DNA of 64,000 nucleotides from an uncultured Odoribacter sp. (GTDB lineage: Bacteria > Bacteroidota > Bacteroidia > Bacteroidales > Marinifilaceae): NCBI GenBank assembly GCA_944321145.1, contig CALUKF010000001.1, positions 85,042 to 149,041 of the forward strand, given 5' to 3'. The translations under genes were made by a program, and so were the position numbers. Shown piece by piece: positions 8,992 to 17,897 of the stretch (within the stretch, counting starts at the first letter, position 1; each line of letters starts with the position of its first letter). The notes beneath the pieces are model-generated. The model ran no database searches. It had not been told where the DNA came from and saw only the letters and a list, made by a program, of their open reading frames with translations.

Positions 8992-10866
8992 ATGTACGAC
9001 ATTTTGGAACTGAATGATAAGTTGCTGTCTGATTTGCGGCAAATAGCGAAGACGTTAAATATTAAACGTGTAGATTCTTTTAAGAAACAGGAACTGATAT
9101 ATAAGATTTTAGACCAGCAGGCGTTGTTGGCTGCGCAGTCTACTCCCGTGCCGGAGCTGAAAGAAAACAAGGAAAACAAAGCAGCGGAGGCTGCTCCTGC
9201 AGAACGCAAGGAGAAGAAGCAGCGCGCGCGCATGATGCGTCCGGGCGTGGAGAAGGTGGGGGATTCCAAGGGAGGCATCGGCGTGCAGAAGTTTATGCGC
9301 CGCAACCAGAAGCCCCAGGAGGAGGCAGCCAATGCCGACAGAGGGCAGAATGCCCCGAAGCCGGAGGTGCGCAATGAGGAGCGCCGCCGCGAGGAGCCGA
9401 AGCAGAACTTCAACGCAAGGACTGCGAATCCGCCCGTTGAGCAGCCTGCCGAGCCGAAACCTTTCCAGAAGAAGCAGCCGGCGCCCCAGCAGGAGAAGCA
9501 CATCCTCCATGCAGACGTCATTGAGGATACGCTCGATTTCACCCCTGTCGGCGAGCAGCCCATCTCTTATATCCAGCCCGTGGAGGAGAACAAGGGCGGG
9601 GAACAGCCGCAGGCAGCTGCAGCCAATTCCGGGAATGCAGGGGCGGAGGATGCCGGCGTTCAGCTTGGCGTGCAGGAAGGAAATGTACAGAATGAGCAGG
9701 GCGGCAATAAGATGCGTTTCGAGAAGCGGGACAAGTATTACGAGTTTGACGGCATTATCCTGAATTCAGGCGTGTTGGAAATCATGCCCGACGGTTATGG
9801 CTTCCTGCGTTCCTCCGACTACAATTACCTCAATTCACCGGACGACGTGTATGTTTCCCAGAGCCAAATCAAGCTCTTCGGCTTGCAGACCGGCGACACG
9901 GTGGAGGGCACGGTGCGTCCGCCGAAAGAAGGCGAAAAGTACTTCCCTCTGATTAAAGTCGAGAAAATCAACGGCAAGTCGCCGGATGCCGTGCGCGACC
10001 GTATCCCGTTCGACCACCTCACGCCGCTTTTCCCGAACGAGAAGTTCAATATCACCGGCGGAGGGGCAGCGACTCTTTCCACCCGAGTGGTGGACATGTT
10101 TGCCCCCATCGGCAAGGGGCAGCGCGGTCTGATTGTGGCACAGCCCAAGACCGGTAAGACAGTGCTGCTGAAAGAGATAGCCAATGCCATTGCTGCCAAT
10201 CACCCCGAAGTTTACTTGATTATCCTCCTGATTGACGAGCGCCCCGAGGAAGTGACCGACATGGCACGCAGCGTCAAGGCAGAGGTGATTTCTTCCACCT
10301 TCGACGAACCGGCAGAGCGCCATGTGAAGGTTGCCAACATCGTCCTGGAGAAGGCGAAGCGCATGGTGGAATGCGGGCACGACGTGGTGATTCTCCTCGA
10401 CTCCATCACCCGTCTGGCACGGGCATACAATACGGTGTCGCCGGCTTCGGGCAAGGTGCTTTCCGGTGGTGTGGACGCCAACGCACTGCATAAGCCCAAA
10501 CGCTTCTTCGGCGCTGCCCGTAACATCGAGAACGGCGGTTCGCTCACCATTTTGGCAACGGCTTTGACGGATACCGGTTCGAAGATGGACGACGTTATCT
10601 TCGAGGAGTTCAAGGGTACCGGCAACATGGAGTTGCAGCTCGACCGCAAGCTCTCCAACAAGCGCATCTACCCGGCAGTGGACATCACGGCGTCCAGCAC
10701 CCGGCGCGAGGATTTGCTTTTGGAAGAATACACGCTCAACCGCATTTGGATACTGCGCAACTACCTCACCGACATGAACTCCATCGAGGCAATGCAGTTC
10801 GTCAAAGAGCGTCTTGAGAAGACCCGTTCCAACGAAGAGTTCCTCATTTCCATGAACGACAAATAA
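8992..10866 (+). CDS. rho: Transcription termination factor Rho with long disordered insert
   Basis: The 624-residue Rho has the N-terminal Rho_N helix bundle (1-45), then about 190 residues of low-complexity sequence rich in Glu, Gln, Pro, Ala and Lys, then the cold-shock RNA-binding domain ([13 protein letters not shown]) and the RecA-type motor. Walker A is QPKTGKT at 384-390 and Walker B ends at Asp470 in VVILLDS. Classical Rho is about 420 residues; the extra length is the insert. In Bacteroides thetaiotaomicron such an insert has been reported to drive condensate formation (recalled from the literature). A strong terminator follows. Confidence 0.97.
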   Translation: MYDILELNDKLLSDLRQIAKTLNIKRVDSFKKQELIYKILDQQALLAAQSTPVPELKENKENKAAEAAPAERKEKKQRARMMRPGVEKVGDSKGGIGVQKFMRRNQKPQEEAANADRGQNAPKPEVRNEERRREEPKQNFNARTANPPVEQPAEPKPFQKKQPAPQQEKHILHADVIEDTLDFTPVGEQPISYIQPVEENKGGEQPQAAAANSGNAGAEDAGVQLGVQEGNVQNEQGGNKMRFEKRDKYYEFDGIILNSGVLEIMPDGYGFLRSSDYNYLNSPDDVYVSQSQIKLFGLQTGDTVEGTVRPPKEGEKYFPLIKVEKINGKSPDAVRDRIPFDHLTPLFPNEKFNITGGGAATLSTRVVDMFAPIGKGQRGLIVAQPKTGKTVLLKEIANAIAANHPEVYLIILLIDERPEEVTDMARSVKAEVISSTFDEPAERHVKVANIVLEKAKRMVECGHDVVILLDSITRLARAYNTVSPASGKVLSGGVDANALHKPKRFFGAARNIENGGSLTILATALTDTGSKMDDVIFEEFKGTGNMELQLDRKLSNKRIYPAVDITASSTRREDLLLEEYTLNRIWILRNYLTDMNSIEAMQFVKERLEKTRSNEEFLISMNDK

Positions 10867-10890
10867 CCCGTCTGGGTAATACAATAAAAG

Positions 10891-10926
10891 AAACAGGGCT
10901 GCGCCGGATGGGGCAGCCCTGTTTTT
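10891..10926 (+). terminator. Rho-independent terminator after rho
   Basis: A 12-bp perfect stem (AAACAGGGCTGC at 10891-10902 with GCAGCCCTGTTT at 10913-10924) and a 10-nt loop run into a T tract. It ends just before the convergent fumarase gene and its heptamer repeats. Confidence 0.9.
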
Positions 10927-10959
10927 CGTTCATCGTTCATCATTCATCGTTCATCGTCA
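10927..10959 (-). repeat. Heptamer direct repeats at the fumarase stop codon
   Basis: On the minus strand the fumarase stop TGA is itself the start of repeated units of the type GATGAAC/GATGAAT. It is one of about a dozen such arrays at gene junctions in the window. Confidence 0.75.
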
Positions 10960-12567
10960 ATGCGCCCACTCGGCAAAGAAGTCATTCCCCTTGTCGTCCA
11001 CGATGATGAAGGCAGGGAAATTCTCCACGCGGATTTTCCGTACGGCTTCCATGCCCAACTCCTCGAAATCCACAACCTCCACGGACTTGATGCTCTCCTT
11101 CGCCAGGATGGCGGCAGGTCCGCCGATAGAGCCGAGGTAGAAACCGCCGTGCTTCTTGCAGGCATTCGTCACGTCAATGGAGCGGTTGCCTTTCGCCACC
11201 ATAATCATGGATGCGCCCAGCGACTGGAACAAGTCCACATACGGGTCCATGCGCCCTGCCGTCGTCGGGCCGAAACTGCCCGACGGCATGCCCTTCGGCG
11301 TCTTGGCGGGACCGGCGTAATAAATCGGATGCTTCTTGAAATACTCAGGCATCGGCTTGCCCTCGTCGATCATCTGCTTGATGCGGGCATGGGCAATGTC
11401 GCGTGCCACAATGAGCGTGCCCGACAGGTTCAGCCGCGTCTTCACCGGATACTTCGTCAGCTCCTTCAGGATATTCTCCATCGGCTGGTCGAGGTCGATG
11501 TTCACCGCAGGCGCCAGCGCCGGCGTCTCTTTCGGCAGGAACCGTGCCGGATTCTTCTCCAACTGCTCCAGGAAAATGCCGTCCTCCGTAATCTTAGCCT
11601 TGATATTCCGGTCTGCGCTGCAGCTCACGCCGATGCCCACCGGGCACGAAGCCGCATGCCGTGGCAGGCGGATGACCCGCACGTCGTGTACCCAATACTT
11701 TCCGCCGAACTGTGCGCCAATGCCCTTGTCACGGCAGATTTTCAGCACCTTCTCTTCCCATTCCAGGTCGCGGAATGCCCGTCCGCCCTCGTTGCCGCTC
11801 GTCGGGAGATGGTCATAATACCCTGCCGACGCTTTCTTTACCGTTGCCAAGTTCGCTTCGGCGGAAGTGCCGCCGATGACCACCGCCAGGTGATAAGGCG
11901 GGCATGCCGAAGTGCCTAAATCCAGCACCTTCTCCTGCAAAAACTTCGTCAGCGTCTCCTCGTTCAGCAACGCTTTCGTCTGCTGGTAGAGGAACGTCTT
12001 GTTCGCCGAGCCCCCTCCCTTCGTGATGAAAAGGAACTCATACTTATTGCCTTGCGTTGCGTAAATGTCAATCTGCGCCGGCAGGTTGCACCCGCTGTTC
12101 TTCTCCTCCGTCATCGTGAAAGGCACCACCTGCGAATAGCGCAGGTTCCGGTCGCGGTACGTCTCGAAAACGCCCCGGCTGATAGCCTCCGCGTCGTTGC
12201 ATCCCGTCCACACGTTCTCGCCCTTCTTGCCGATGCAAATCGCCGTGCCCGTGTCCTGGCACGTGGGCAGCTCGCCCTCGGCAGCCACCACCTGGTTCAT
12301 CAGCATCGTGTGCGCCACAAACTTGTCATTGTCGCTTGCCTCCGGGTCTTTGAGAATGTCCGCCAGCTTCTGCAAATGCGATGCCCTCAGGTAGAACGAC
12401 ACGTCCGCATACGCCTCGCGTGCCAGGAGCTCCAGCCCCTCCTTTTCCACTTTCAGGATTTTCCGCCCATCGCATTCGATGGTCTTTACGTAATCTTTCG
12501 TCAACAGACGGTATTCCGTCGTGTCCCCTTCCACAGGGAAAGGCTCTTGATACTTGAATTCTGCCAT
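10957..12567 (-). CDS. fum: Class I (iron-sulfur) fumarate hydratase
   Basis: The 536-residue enzyme interconverts fumarate and malate and matches full-length single-chain class I fumarases. Cysteines likely to bind the oxygen-sensitive 4Fe-4S cluster appear in [19 protein letters not shown] and ASCPVGIG. The C-terminal part ([17 protein letters not shown]) is the fumarase beta domain. An Fe-S fumarase suits the fumarate-respiring anaerobic metabolism of Bacteroidales. It is monocistronic, with its own promoter at 12609-12616, and converges on rho. Confidence 0.95.
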   Translation of the reverse strand: MAEFKYQEPFPVEGDTTEYRLLTKDYVKTIECDGRKILKVEKEGLELLAREAYADVSFYLRASHLQKLADILKDPEASDNDKFVAHTMLMNQVVAAEGELPTCQDTGTAICIGKKGENVWTGCNDAEAISRGVFETYRDRNLRYSQVVPFTMTEEKNSGCNLPAQIDIYATQGNKYEFLFITKGGGSANKTFLYQQTKALLNEETLTKFLQEKVLDLGTSACPPYHLAVVIGGTSAEANLATVKKASAGYYDHLPTSGNEGGRAFRDLEWEEKVLKICRDKGIGAQFGGKYWVHDVRVIRLPRHAASCPVGIGVSCSADRNIKAKITEDGIFLEQLEKNPARFLPKETPALAPAVNIDLDQPMENILKELTKYPVKTRLNLSGTLIVARDIAHARIKQMIDEGKPMPEYFKKHPIYYAGPAKTPKGMPSGSFGPTTAGRMDPYVDLFQSLGASMIMVAKGNRSIDVTNACKKHGGFYLGSIGGPAAILAKESIKSVEVVDFEELGMEAVRKIRVENFPAFIIVDDKGNDFFAEWAH

Positions 12568-12608
12568 ATCTTACCTATATTTATAGAATGTCTTATGAAT
12601 CATCCCTG

Positions 12609-12616
12609 CAAAATTA
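12609..12616 (-). promoter_or_regulatory. -7 promoter box for fumarase
   Basis: The minus strand reads TAATTTTG, matching TAnnTTTG, about 40 bp before the fumarase ATG. Confidence 0.6.
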
Positions 12617-12686
12617 GGATTAATTCCCGAAACTTCCCCCTCTTTCCCCTGAAATATTCATCTCCATTTTCTCGTTTCATTTTTTG

Positions 12687-12724
12687 TCGTTAATCGTTAA
12701 TCCTTCATCGTTCATCGTTCATCC
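12687..12724. repeat. Heptamer direct-repeat array
   Basis: Units of the GATTAAC/GATGAAC family (here seen as GTTAATC/GTTCATC) repeat about five times in intergenic DNA upstream of the fumarase promoter, directly before the ~170-bp repeat element. Confidence 0.75.
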
Positions 12725-12733
12725 CTCCTCGTC

Positions 12734-12904
12734 TCCCGTCCGTGTCCTCTCCGAGTCCTCTTCGGTACAAATAGCAGTAAAAAAGTAATAACTTCCGAAT
12801 AATAACTTGCTCATAACCTCATAAATGTGGTTATAATGTGGTGTTGATGTGGTAGTGATGTGGTGTTGATAGCTATTAGATACCTATGGGAGTGGGAGAT
12901 AACA
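12734..12904 (+). repeat. ~170-bp dispersed repeat element, copy A
   Basis: This intergenic segment matches 51078-51247 over its whole length: a TCCCGTCCGTGTC start, a middle with repeated TGATGTGGT-like units, and an almost identical end (CTATGGGAGTGGGAGATAAC). The two copies are 171 and 170 bp long. No open frame or terminal inverted repeat is evident. Both copies lie next to heptamer arrays. The 12568-13424 gap otherwise holds a promoter, the MITE-like element and an unassigned ~250 bp stretch. Confidence 0.7.
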
Positions 12905-13158
12905 GCAACAAAACTGCAATCGGGCTGTAAGAAAGCAGGGAATAATCTATTTTGCGTGCAAAAAATGATTGCTTGGCATGCCGGATTTGTGGATCACGGA
13001 TGTGGAGGGATATGCTTTCGCGACGGACAACGCGGGCAAGAAGGCGGGCAGGACGGTGCATGCCACCATGGGCGGCAGTGAGTAGCGGCGCTTGTCCGCT
13101 GGATGGAAAAGGAACCCCGGCAGCCTGTGAGGGCGCCGGGGTTGGGGAAAAAGAAAAT

Positions 13159-13400
13159 GGGGTGTGTCGAAATGTCTTTTTATCATACTCCCTCCCCCCT
13201 TCGGGGTAGTGGAGGCTTCGCCTCGAAATGGCTACGCTCGGCATAGTGGAAACAAGTTTCCCCTCTGCACTCGCTGAATCGCCATATTCCTCTGTCTTAG
13301 AGGGAGAGTTTGAAATGTCTGGTATTCAAGCTCCTCCCCTAAGATAGGGGAGGTGGCTGCGAAGCAGACGGAGGAGTATGCAAGCATTTTGACACACCCC
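13159..13400. mobile_element. MITE-like element with 16-bp terminal inverted repeats
   Basis: The 242-bp segment begins GGGGTGTGTCGAAATG and ends CATTTTGACACACCCC, inverted repeats with one mismatch. Just inside, CATACTCC and GGAGTATG are also inverted. The interior carries several hairpins (such as CTCCCCTATCTTAGGGGAG) and no credible gene, so it is non-autonomous. A shorter derivative lies at 49155-49238. I see no clear target-site duplication. It sits just downstream of the dcp stop and may serve as its terminator. Confidence 0.65.
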
Positions 13401-13424
13401 GTTCCCTTTGTGGGAGGCTGCCGT

Positions 13425-15530
13425 TTAGTCGTGGAGCAGGCCTTTGCGGCGGAGGAGCGGGTCGATGCTGGGCTCTTTGCCACGGAAGGCTTGGTAGAGC
13501 TTCATCGGGTCGTCGCTGCCTCCACGGGAGAGGATGTATTCGCGGAAGGCGCGTGCTTTTTCGGGGTTGAAGATGTCGCCGGTCTCTTTGAAGGCGGCGA
13601 AGGCGTCGGCGTCGAGCACTTCAGCCCAGGTGTAGACGTAGTAGCCGGCTGCGTAGCCTCCGTTGAAGATGTGGCTGAAGTAGGGGCTGCGGTAGCGCAC
13701 GGTGATTTCGGGAATCAAGCCGATGCGGTCGAGGGTCGCTTTTTCGAATGCTTCGGCGTCGATGCGGGCAGTGTCCTGGACAGAGTGGTATGCCATGTCG
13801 AGGAGGGCTGCGGACATGAATTCGACAACGGTGAAGCCTTGGTTGAAGAGGCGGCTTGCCTGTATTTTGTCAATCAGCTCCTGGGGCATGGGCTCGCCGG
13901 TTTTCCAGTGGCGGGCGTAGGTTTGCAGGACTTCGGGGGCAGCCGCCCAGTTTTCCATGATTTGCGAGGGCAATTCCACGAAGTCGTTGGCTACGGATGT
14001 GCCGGAGACGCTGGGGTAGGTGCAGCGGGAGAGCAGGCCGTGGAGGGCGTGGCCGAACTCGTGGAAGAGGGTGCAGGCTTCGTCGAAGGTGAGGAGCGAA
14101 GGGGTGTCGCCCGTGGGCTTGGTGAAGTTGCAGACGTTGACTACGACCGGGGTGTTGCCGAGCAGTGCGGATTGCGGGCGGAAGGCTTCCATCCAGGCTC
14201 CGCTGCTTTTGCTGGCACGGGGGAAGTAGTCGGCGTAGAGGATGCCGATGTGGCTGCCGTCGGCGTCTTTGACTTCAAAGGCGAGGGCTTCGGGGTGGGG
14301 CAGGGGCAGGTCGTTGCGCTGCTCGAAGGTGATGCCGTAGAGTTTGTTGGCAACGTGGAATGCGCCTTCGCGTACTTGTTCGAGGGGGAAGTATTGGCTG
14401 ATTTCGGTTTCGTCAAGGCCGTATTTTTCTTTTTTGAGTTTCTCGCTGTAGTAGCGCCAGTCCCAGGGGGCGAGCTTGAAGTTGCCGCCGGTGCGGTCAA
14501 TCAGTTTCTGGAGTTCGGCAGCTTCGCGTTTTGCGTTGGGAAGGGCTGCGTCCCAGATTTGGTTGCAGAGGGCATAGACGTTTTCGGGCGTTTTTGCCAT
14601 GTTGGCGTCGATGACGTAGGAGGCGTAGTCTTTGTAGCCGAGGAGGGCGGCTTTTTCAGCGCGCAGGGATACCATTTCGCTGATGATGACCCAGTTGTTG
14701 TTGGCGTTGTCGTGGCTGCCCCGGTTGATGTAGGCTTTGTATATTTCTTCGCGCAGGGCGCGGTTGTCGGCGTATTGGAGGAAGGGCATGATGCTGGGGT
14801 TGTGGAGGGTGAATACCCATTTGTCCTGCATGCCCCGTTCGTTGGCTGCGTCGGCAGCGGCAGCGATGACGCCTTCGGGCAGCCCGCTGAGGTCTTCTTC
14901 ACGGTCGATGACGAGCTGGTAGGCGTTGGTTTCTTTCAGTTGGTTGGTGCCGAACTGGAGGCTGAGGAGGGCGAGGCGGCTGTTGATTTCGGTGAGCCGC
15001 TTCTTGGCGTCGGGGGCGAGGTTGGCTCCGCCACGGATGAAGGAGTCGTAGTAGTGTTTGAGCACCCGTTGCTGTTCGGTGGTGAGGTTGGCTGCGCCTT
15101 GGGCGTCGTGGACGGCTTTGACGCGCCGGAAGAGTTTTTCGTTGAGGTAGATGCCGTCATCGTGGGCGGTGAGCTCGGGCATGATTTCTTCGGCAATGGC
15201 TTTCAGGGAGTCGGTGGTGTTGGCTTCCTGGAGGTTAATGAAGATGTAGCGCACGCGGTCGAGGAGTTGCCCTGATTTCTCCAATGCTTCGATGGTGTTG
15301 GCGAAGGTGGGTGCTTCGGGGTTGGAGGTGATGGCGTCGATTTCCTCCCGTTGTTGTTTCATGCCTTCACGGAAGGCGGGGAGGTAGTGCGCGTCGTGGA
15401 TTTTGTCGAAGGGCGGCACTTGGAAGGGGGTGTCAAACTCTGCCAGCAGGGGATTGTCGGCTGCGGGCTTGTCGTTGCAGGCTTGCATGGTGATGCCTGC
15501 GAAGCAGATTAAGTAGATAATTTTCTTCAT
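13425..15530 (-). CDS. dcp: M3-family peptidyl-dipeptidase (Dcp-like) lipoprotein
   Basis: The 701-residue metallopeptidase has the zinc motif HEFGH at 490-494 ([13 protein letters not shown]) and the long helical N-terminal region of the M3 family. Such enzymes remove C-terminal dipeptides from short peptides. An N-terminal lipoprotein signal (ITMQAC) suggests membrane anchoring facing the periplasm. It stands alone on the minus strand with a promoter at 15554-15561. A 640-codon open frame on the opposite strand is only the shadow of this GC-rich gene. Confidence 0.93.
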   Translation of the reverse strand: MKKIIYLICFAGITMQACNDKPAADNPLLAEFDTPFQVPPFDKIHDAHYLPAFREGMKQQREEIDAITSNPEAPTFANTIEALEKSGQLLDRVRYIFINLQEANTTDSLKAIAEEIMPELTAHDDGIYLNEKLFRRVKAVHDAQGAANLTTEQQRVLKHYYDSFIRGGANLAPDAKKRLTEINSRLALLSLQFGTNQLKETNAYQLVIDREEDLSGLPEGVIAAAADAANERGMQDKWVFTLHNPSIMPFLQYADNRALREEIYKAYINRGSHDNANNNWVIISEMVSLRAEKAALLGYKDYASYVIDANMAKTPENVYALCNQIWDAALPNAKREAAELQKLIDRTGGNFKLAPWDWRYYSEKLKKEKYGLDETEISQYFPLEQVREGAFHVANKLYGITFEQRNDLPLPHPEALAFEVKDADGSHIGILYADYFPRASKSSGAWMEAFRPQSALLGNTPVVVNVCNFTKPTGDTPSLLTFDEACTLFHEFGHALHGLLSRCTYPSVSGTSVANDFVELPSQIMENWAAAPEVLQTYARHWKTGEPMPQELIDKIQASRLFNQGFTVVEFMSAALLDMAYHSVQDTARIDAEAFEKATLDRIGLIPEITVRYRSPYFSHIFNGGYAAGYYVYTWAEVLDADAFAAFKETGDIFNPEKARAFREYILSRGGSDDPMKLYQAFRGKEPSIDPLLRRKGLLHD

Positions 15531-15553
15531 GTAATTGCGATTTTAGTTTTGAG

Positions 15554-15561
15554 CAAAAGTA
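15554..15561 (-). promoter_or_regulatory. -7 promoter box for dcp
   Basis: The minus strand reads TACTTTTG followed by C, a match to TAnnTTTG, 23 bp before the dcp ATG. Confidence 0.65.
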
Positions 15562-15656
15562 CTAAAAAATTTTCTTCTCCAATCTCTTGCTTATATGAAA
15601 ATAATGTGTTTTCTTTGCACTCTGTTTGGAAAGCGTTTATAATAATATTGAGAGAG

Positions 15657-15899
15657 ATGTCAAGAGTTTGTCAAATAACCGGAAAGAAAGCGATGGGTGG
15701 TAACCATGTATCTCACTCTAAGAGAAGGGTGAAGAGGACATTTGCTATCAACCTGTTCAAGAGAAATTTTTATTGGCCTGAAGAGGGCAGATGGGTTCGT
15801 TTGAATGTTTCTGCAGCCGGTCTTCGGTTGATTAATAAGGATGGTTTGAATGCTTGCTTGAAGCGGGCAGTAGAAGCTGGTTTGATTAAAACAATTTAA
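15657..15899 (+). CDS. rpmB: Large ribosomal subunit protein bL28
   Basis: From the ATG at 15657 the product is 80 residues beginning [20 protein letters not shown], the usual bL28 start. An open frame extends 36 codons further upstream but carries no homology. It is followed 11 bp later by rpmG and then a DUF4295 gene, the standard Bacteroidota arrangement. Confidence 0.97.
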   Translation: MSRVCQITGKKAMGGNHVSHSKRRVKRTFAINLFKRNFYWPEEGRWVRLNVSAAGLRLINKDGLNACLKRAVEAGLIKTI

Positions 15900-15910
15900 A
15901 ATCACTGACG

Positions 15911-16099
15911 ATGGCAAAGAAAGGTAAAGGAAACAGAGTACAGGTGATTCTGGAATGTACGGAGCAGAAAGAGTCGGGAGTACCCGGAATGTCCCGTTAC
16001 ATTACGACCAAGAATCGTAAGAACACGCCTGAGCGATTGGAAATGAAGAAGTACAATCCGTATTTGAAAAGAGTAACGTTACACCGCGAAATAAAATAA
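15911..16099 (+). CDS. rpmG: Large ribosomal subunit protein bL33
   Basis: The 62-residue protein ([20 protein letters not shown]) is bL33. The zinc-ribbon cysteines of the C+ form are absent apart from Cys16, so this is a C- type. It lies between rpmB and the DUF4295 gene, 7 bp before the latter. Confidence 0.97.
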   Translation: MAKKGKGNRVQVILECTEQKESGVPGMSRYITTKNRKNTPERLEMKKYNPYLKRVTLHREIK

Positions 16100-16106
16100 T
16101 TGAACT

Positions 16107-16259
16107 ATGGCAAAGAAAGTAGTTGCTACATTGAAAACCGGTGACGGTAGAGGTTACGCGAGAGTAATCAAGATGGTGAAATCCCCGAAGACGGGCGCCT
16201 ATACTTTCAAGGAACAAATGGTTCTGAGTGACCAAGTGAAAGAGCTTTTGAAGAAATAA
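16107..16259 (+). CDS. DUF4295 small ribosome-associated protein
   Basis: The 50-residue basic protein (MAKKVVATLKTGDGRGYARV) is the DUF4295 family, found in Bacteroidota immediately after rpmB-rpmG. I recall that a protein of this kind was identified as an extra large-subunit ribosomal protein (bL38) in Flavobacterium johnsoniae; that link should be checked. The gene ends the operon, with a terminator 22 bp after its stop. ftsY, often next in Bacteroides, is not present here. Confidence 0.9.
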   Translation: MAKKVVATLKTGDGRGYARVIKMVKSPKTGAYTFKEQMVLSDQVKELLKK

Positions 16260-16281
16260 GGGTTTCTTCAAGTGAATAGAA

Positions 16282-16319
16282 GGGCTGTCTGAACGATGTT
16301 TCAGGCAGCTTCTTTTTTA
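16282..16319 (+). terminator. Terminator of the rpmB-rpmG-DUF4295 operon
   Basis: The stem GCTGTCTGAA (16284-16293) pairs with TTCAGGCAGC (16300-16309) with one G-T pair, and a T-rich tail (TTCTTTTTT) follows. Confidence 0.85.
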
Positions 16320-16481
16320 TATAGGTGCCGGTTGGGGGAGGAGGTTGGGGTGTGTGATGGAGGTTGGGGGAGGGCTTTAAGTGCGATGGGTGCCTGTTTG
16401 TATGTGAAAGGAGGGTGAAAGCAGGGAATTTATTATACTTATTTTTTTTTTTTTTTTTGATTTACGAGGCGGAAAAATAGC

Positions 16482-16489
16482 TATATTTG
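16482..16489 (+). promoter_or_regulatory. -7 promoter box downstream of a T17 tract
   Basis: TATATTTG matches TAnnTTTG and is followed by no gene on the plus strand. A run of 17 Ts (16442-16458) lies at about -33, where it could bend DNA or vary in length by slippage. It implies a non-coding transcript from about 16497. Confidence 0.6.
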
Positions 16490-16496
16490 CAATGTC

Positions 16497-16620
16497 ATTT
16501 AAGTACATGTATGTCATGTGAACCGAGCAGATTAGATTAGAACGTCAAGGTGTTGGTTGTAACTGAAGGCGTTTTTGCATGGAGGCTATCTCAAGTTAAG
16601 AAGAGATGGTCTCTATTTTT
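16497..16620 (+). ncRNA. Candidate small RNA between DUF4295 and the yitT-family gene
   Basis: A promoter-like box at 16482 and a short hairpin plus T7 tract (AGAGA-TGG-TCTCT then ATTTTTTT, ending near 16620) bracket about 124 nt with no open frame of note. I could not match it by eye to 6S RNA, the signal recognition particle RNA or tmRNA. The rest of the 450-bp gap (16260-16709) holds only the operon terminator and the terminator of the gene at 16710. Confidence 0.4.
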
Positions 16621-16633
16621 TTGATGATGCAGG

Positions 16634-16676
16634 TAAAAAACCGGTGCAGGCGATTAGGCGCTGCACCGGTAAAAAA
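16634..16676 (-). terminator. Terminator of the YitT-family gene
   Basis: The perfect 10-bp stem ACCGGTGCAG (16640-16649) with CTGCACCGGT (16661-16670) is followed on the minus strand by a T6 run. A-tracts on both sides could let it work in both directions. Confidence 0.9.
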
Positions 16677-16709
16677 TACGTGTATGAAATATGTATAAGA
16701 AATGAGAAA

Positions 16710-17726
16710 CTATTTGTTTTCGGGAAGAGATTTGTTCGCTTTTTTCTCGTTGACGTCGTCCCAGTCCATGCGCTTGAAACCCTGCCCCATGATTTCCTGT
16801 GCGTTGAGAATCATGGTGAAGGCTTTGGGGTCGATGTGCTGGATGGCGCGCTGGAGGATGGTGACTTCTTTGCGGTGGACGACGGTCATAATCATCTCTT
16901 TTTCGGTGCGGTTCCACATGCCGTTCACCGGAACGATGGAGCCGCCACGGTGAAGTTCGGAGAGGATGAAGTGGCGGATTTCCTCCGTTTTGTCCGAAAT
17001 GATGAAGAAGGTTTTGTCGCTGGCGTACCCGCCGATTACTATGTCAATCACTTTGCCCATGATGAATATGGTAATGAGGGAGTAGAACGGGGTTTTCCAA
17101 TCGGGGAAAGCCACGAAACCCAACACGACGATAATCAAGTCTACGGTCATCTGCATGGCACCTAAAGGCTTGCGGGTCAGTTTGTGGAGGATGGCAGCGA
17201 GGACGTCTGTCCCTGCGCTGGAGGAGCGGCTCTTGAAGATGAAGCCTGCGCCGATGCCGATGACTACGCCGCCGAAGATGCTGGCAAGGAGCACGCCTTC
17301 TTTCGGGGAGTCGGGATTGGTGATGCCGCCTTTGACGAGCTGCAGGGGGTCGTGGGCGATTTCAGGCGGATAGCCGAACCAATGTTCCAATGCCCAAGGA
17401 TAGCCGTCGGCAAAAAGCGCCACTAACCAGAAGCAAATGAAGGTGCGGAATCCGAAGTCGCGCCCCAATATCTTGAAGCCAATCAAGCTCAAGGGCAGGT
17501 TGAAGCACAATGCCGCCATACCAATCGGGAAACCGAGTTTCCAGTTCAGGATGGTGGAAATACCGTAGATGCCCCCCGGCACGATTTGATAGGGGGTCAT
17601 GAAAAAGGTGTAACCGGTGGCTATCACCATGGAGCCCAAAAGGAGGCATCCCCACGTCTGGAACCAACGTGCTGAGAAAATCTTTTCCTTATAATAGGAT
17701 ACTTTTGTTACGTTCATATCAGACAT
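16710..17726 (-). CDS. YitT-family membrane protein
   Basis: The 338-residue protein has five or six transmembrane segments (GCLLLGSMVIATGYTFFM, LLASIFGGVVIGIGAGFI and others) and a C-terminal soluble DUF2179 domain (KTFFIISDKTEEI). Its transport or other function is unknown for the family. I start it at 17726 (MSDMNVTKV) because a -7 box lies at 17743-17750; the open frame extends 20 codons further, but that would lie upstream of the transcription start. A near-perfect palindrome overlaps the promoter. Confidence 0.88.
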   Translation of the reverse strand: MSDMNVTKVSYYKEKIFSARWFQTWGCLLLGSMVIATGYTFFMTPYQIVPGGIYGISTILNWKLGFPIGMAALCFNLPLSLIGFKILGRDFGFRTFICFWLVALFADGYPWALEHWFGYPPEIAHDPLQLVKGGITNPDSPKEGVLLASIFGGVVIGIGAGFIFKSRSSSAGTDVLAAILHKLTRKPLGAMQMTVDLIIVVLGFVAFPDWKTPFYSLITIFIMGKVIDIVIGGYASDKTFFIISDKTEEIRHFILSELHRGGSIVPVNGMWNRTEKEMIMTVVHRKEVTILQRAIQHIDPKAFTMILNAQEIMGQGFKRMDWDDVNEKKANKSLPENK

Positions 17727-17742
17727 TATTTTAAAAACCGCG

Positions 17743-17750
17743 CAAAGATA
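17743..17750 (-). promoter_or_regulatory. -7 promoter box of the YitT-family gene
   Basis: The minus strand reads TATCTTTG followed by C, an exact TAnnTTTG match. It gives a leader of roughly 10 nt before the ATG at 17726. Confidence 0.7.
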
Positions 17751-17767
17751 ATATAGTGCGACGTGAT

Positions 17768-17791
17768 AAAACATGACAATTGTCATATTTT
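17768..17791. promoter_or_regulatory. Palindromic operator candidate in the divergent yitT/tetR region
   Basis: The core ATGACAATTGTCAT (17773-17786) is a perfect 14-bp palindrome and the flanks AAAA and TTTT extend it to 24 bp with one mismatched pair. It overlaps the expected -33 region of the YitT-family promoter and lies about 107 bp upstream of a TetR-type regulator gene, so the TetR protein is a natural candidate to bind it. Confidence 0.5.
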
Positions 17792-17842
17792 CTCATTTGG
17801 CAAAAAAATGTGCATTTAACATTGTATGTAGGAAAAAATCGT

Positions 17843-17874
17843 TAGTTTTGCACAGTTTTTCATCGATTGTGCAA
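17843..17874 (+). promoter_or_regulatory. tetR promoter box with overlapping inverted repeat
   Basis: TAGTTTTG at 17843-17850 matches the -7 consensus. An inverted repeat (TTGCACA at 17848-17854, TGTGCAA at 17868-17874) overlaps it and the start of the transcript, a typical position for autorepression. Confidence 0.5.
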
Positions 17875-17897
17875 TTTAATAAACCCCATTACGATTA

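Noticed and set aside
13353..15275. A 640-codon open frame on the plus strand opposite dcp
   Set aside because: Its residues are compositionally odd (Val, Gly and Glu rich) and it lies wholly over a clear M3 peptidase gene; it is an antisense shadow caused by GC-rich codons.
15549..15656. Longer start for bL28
   Set aside because: Residues before [11 protein letters not shown] have no counterpart in bL28 and would include the leader.
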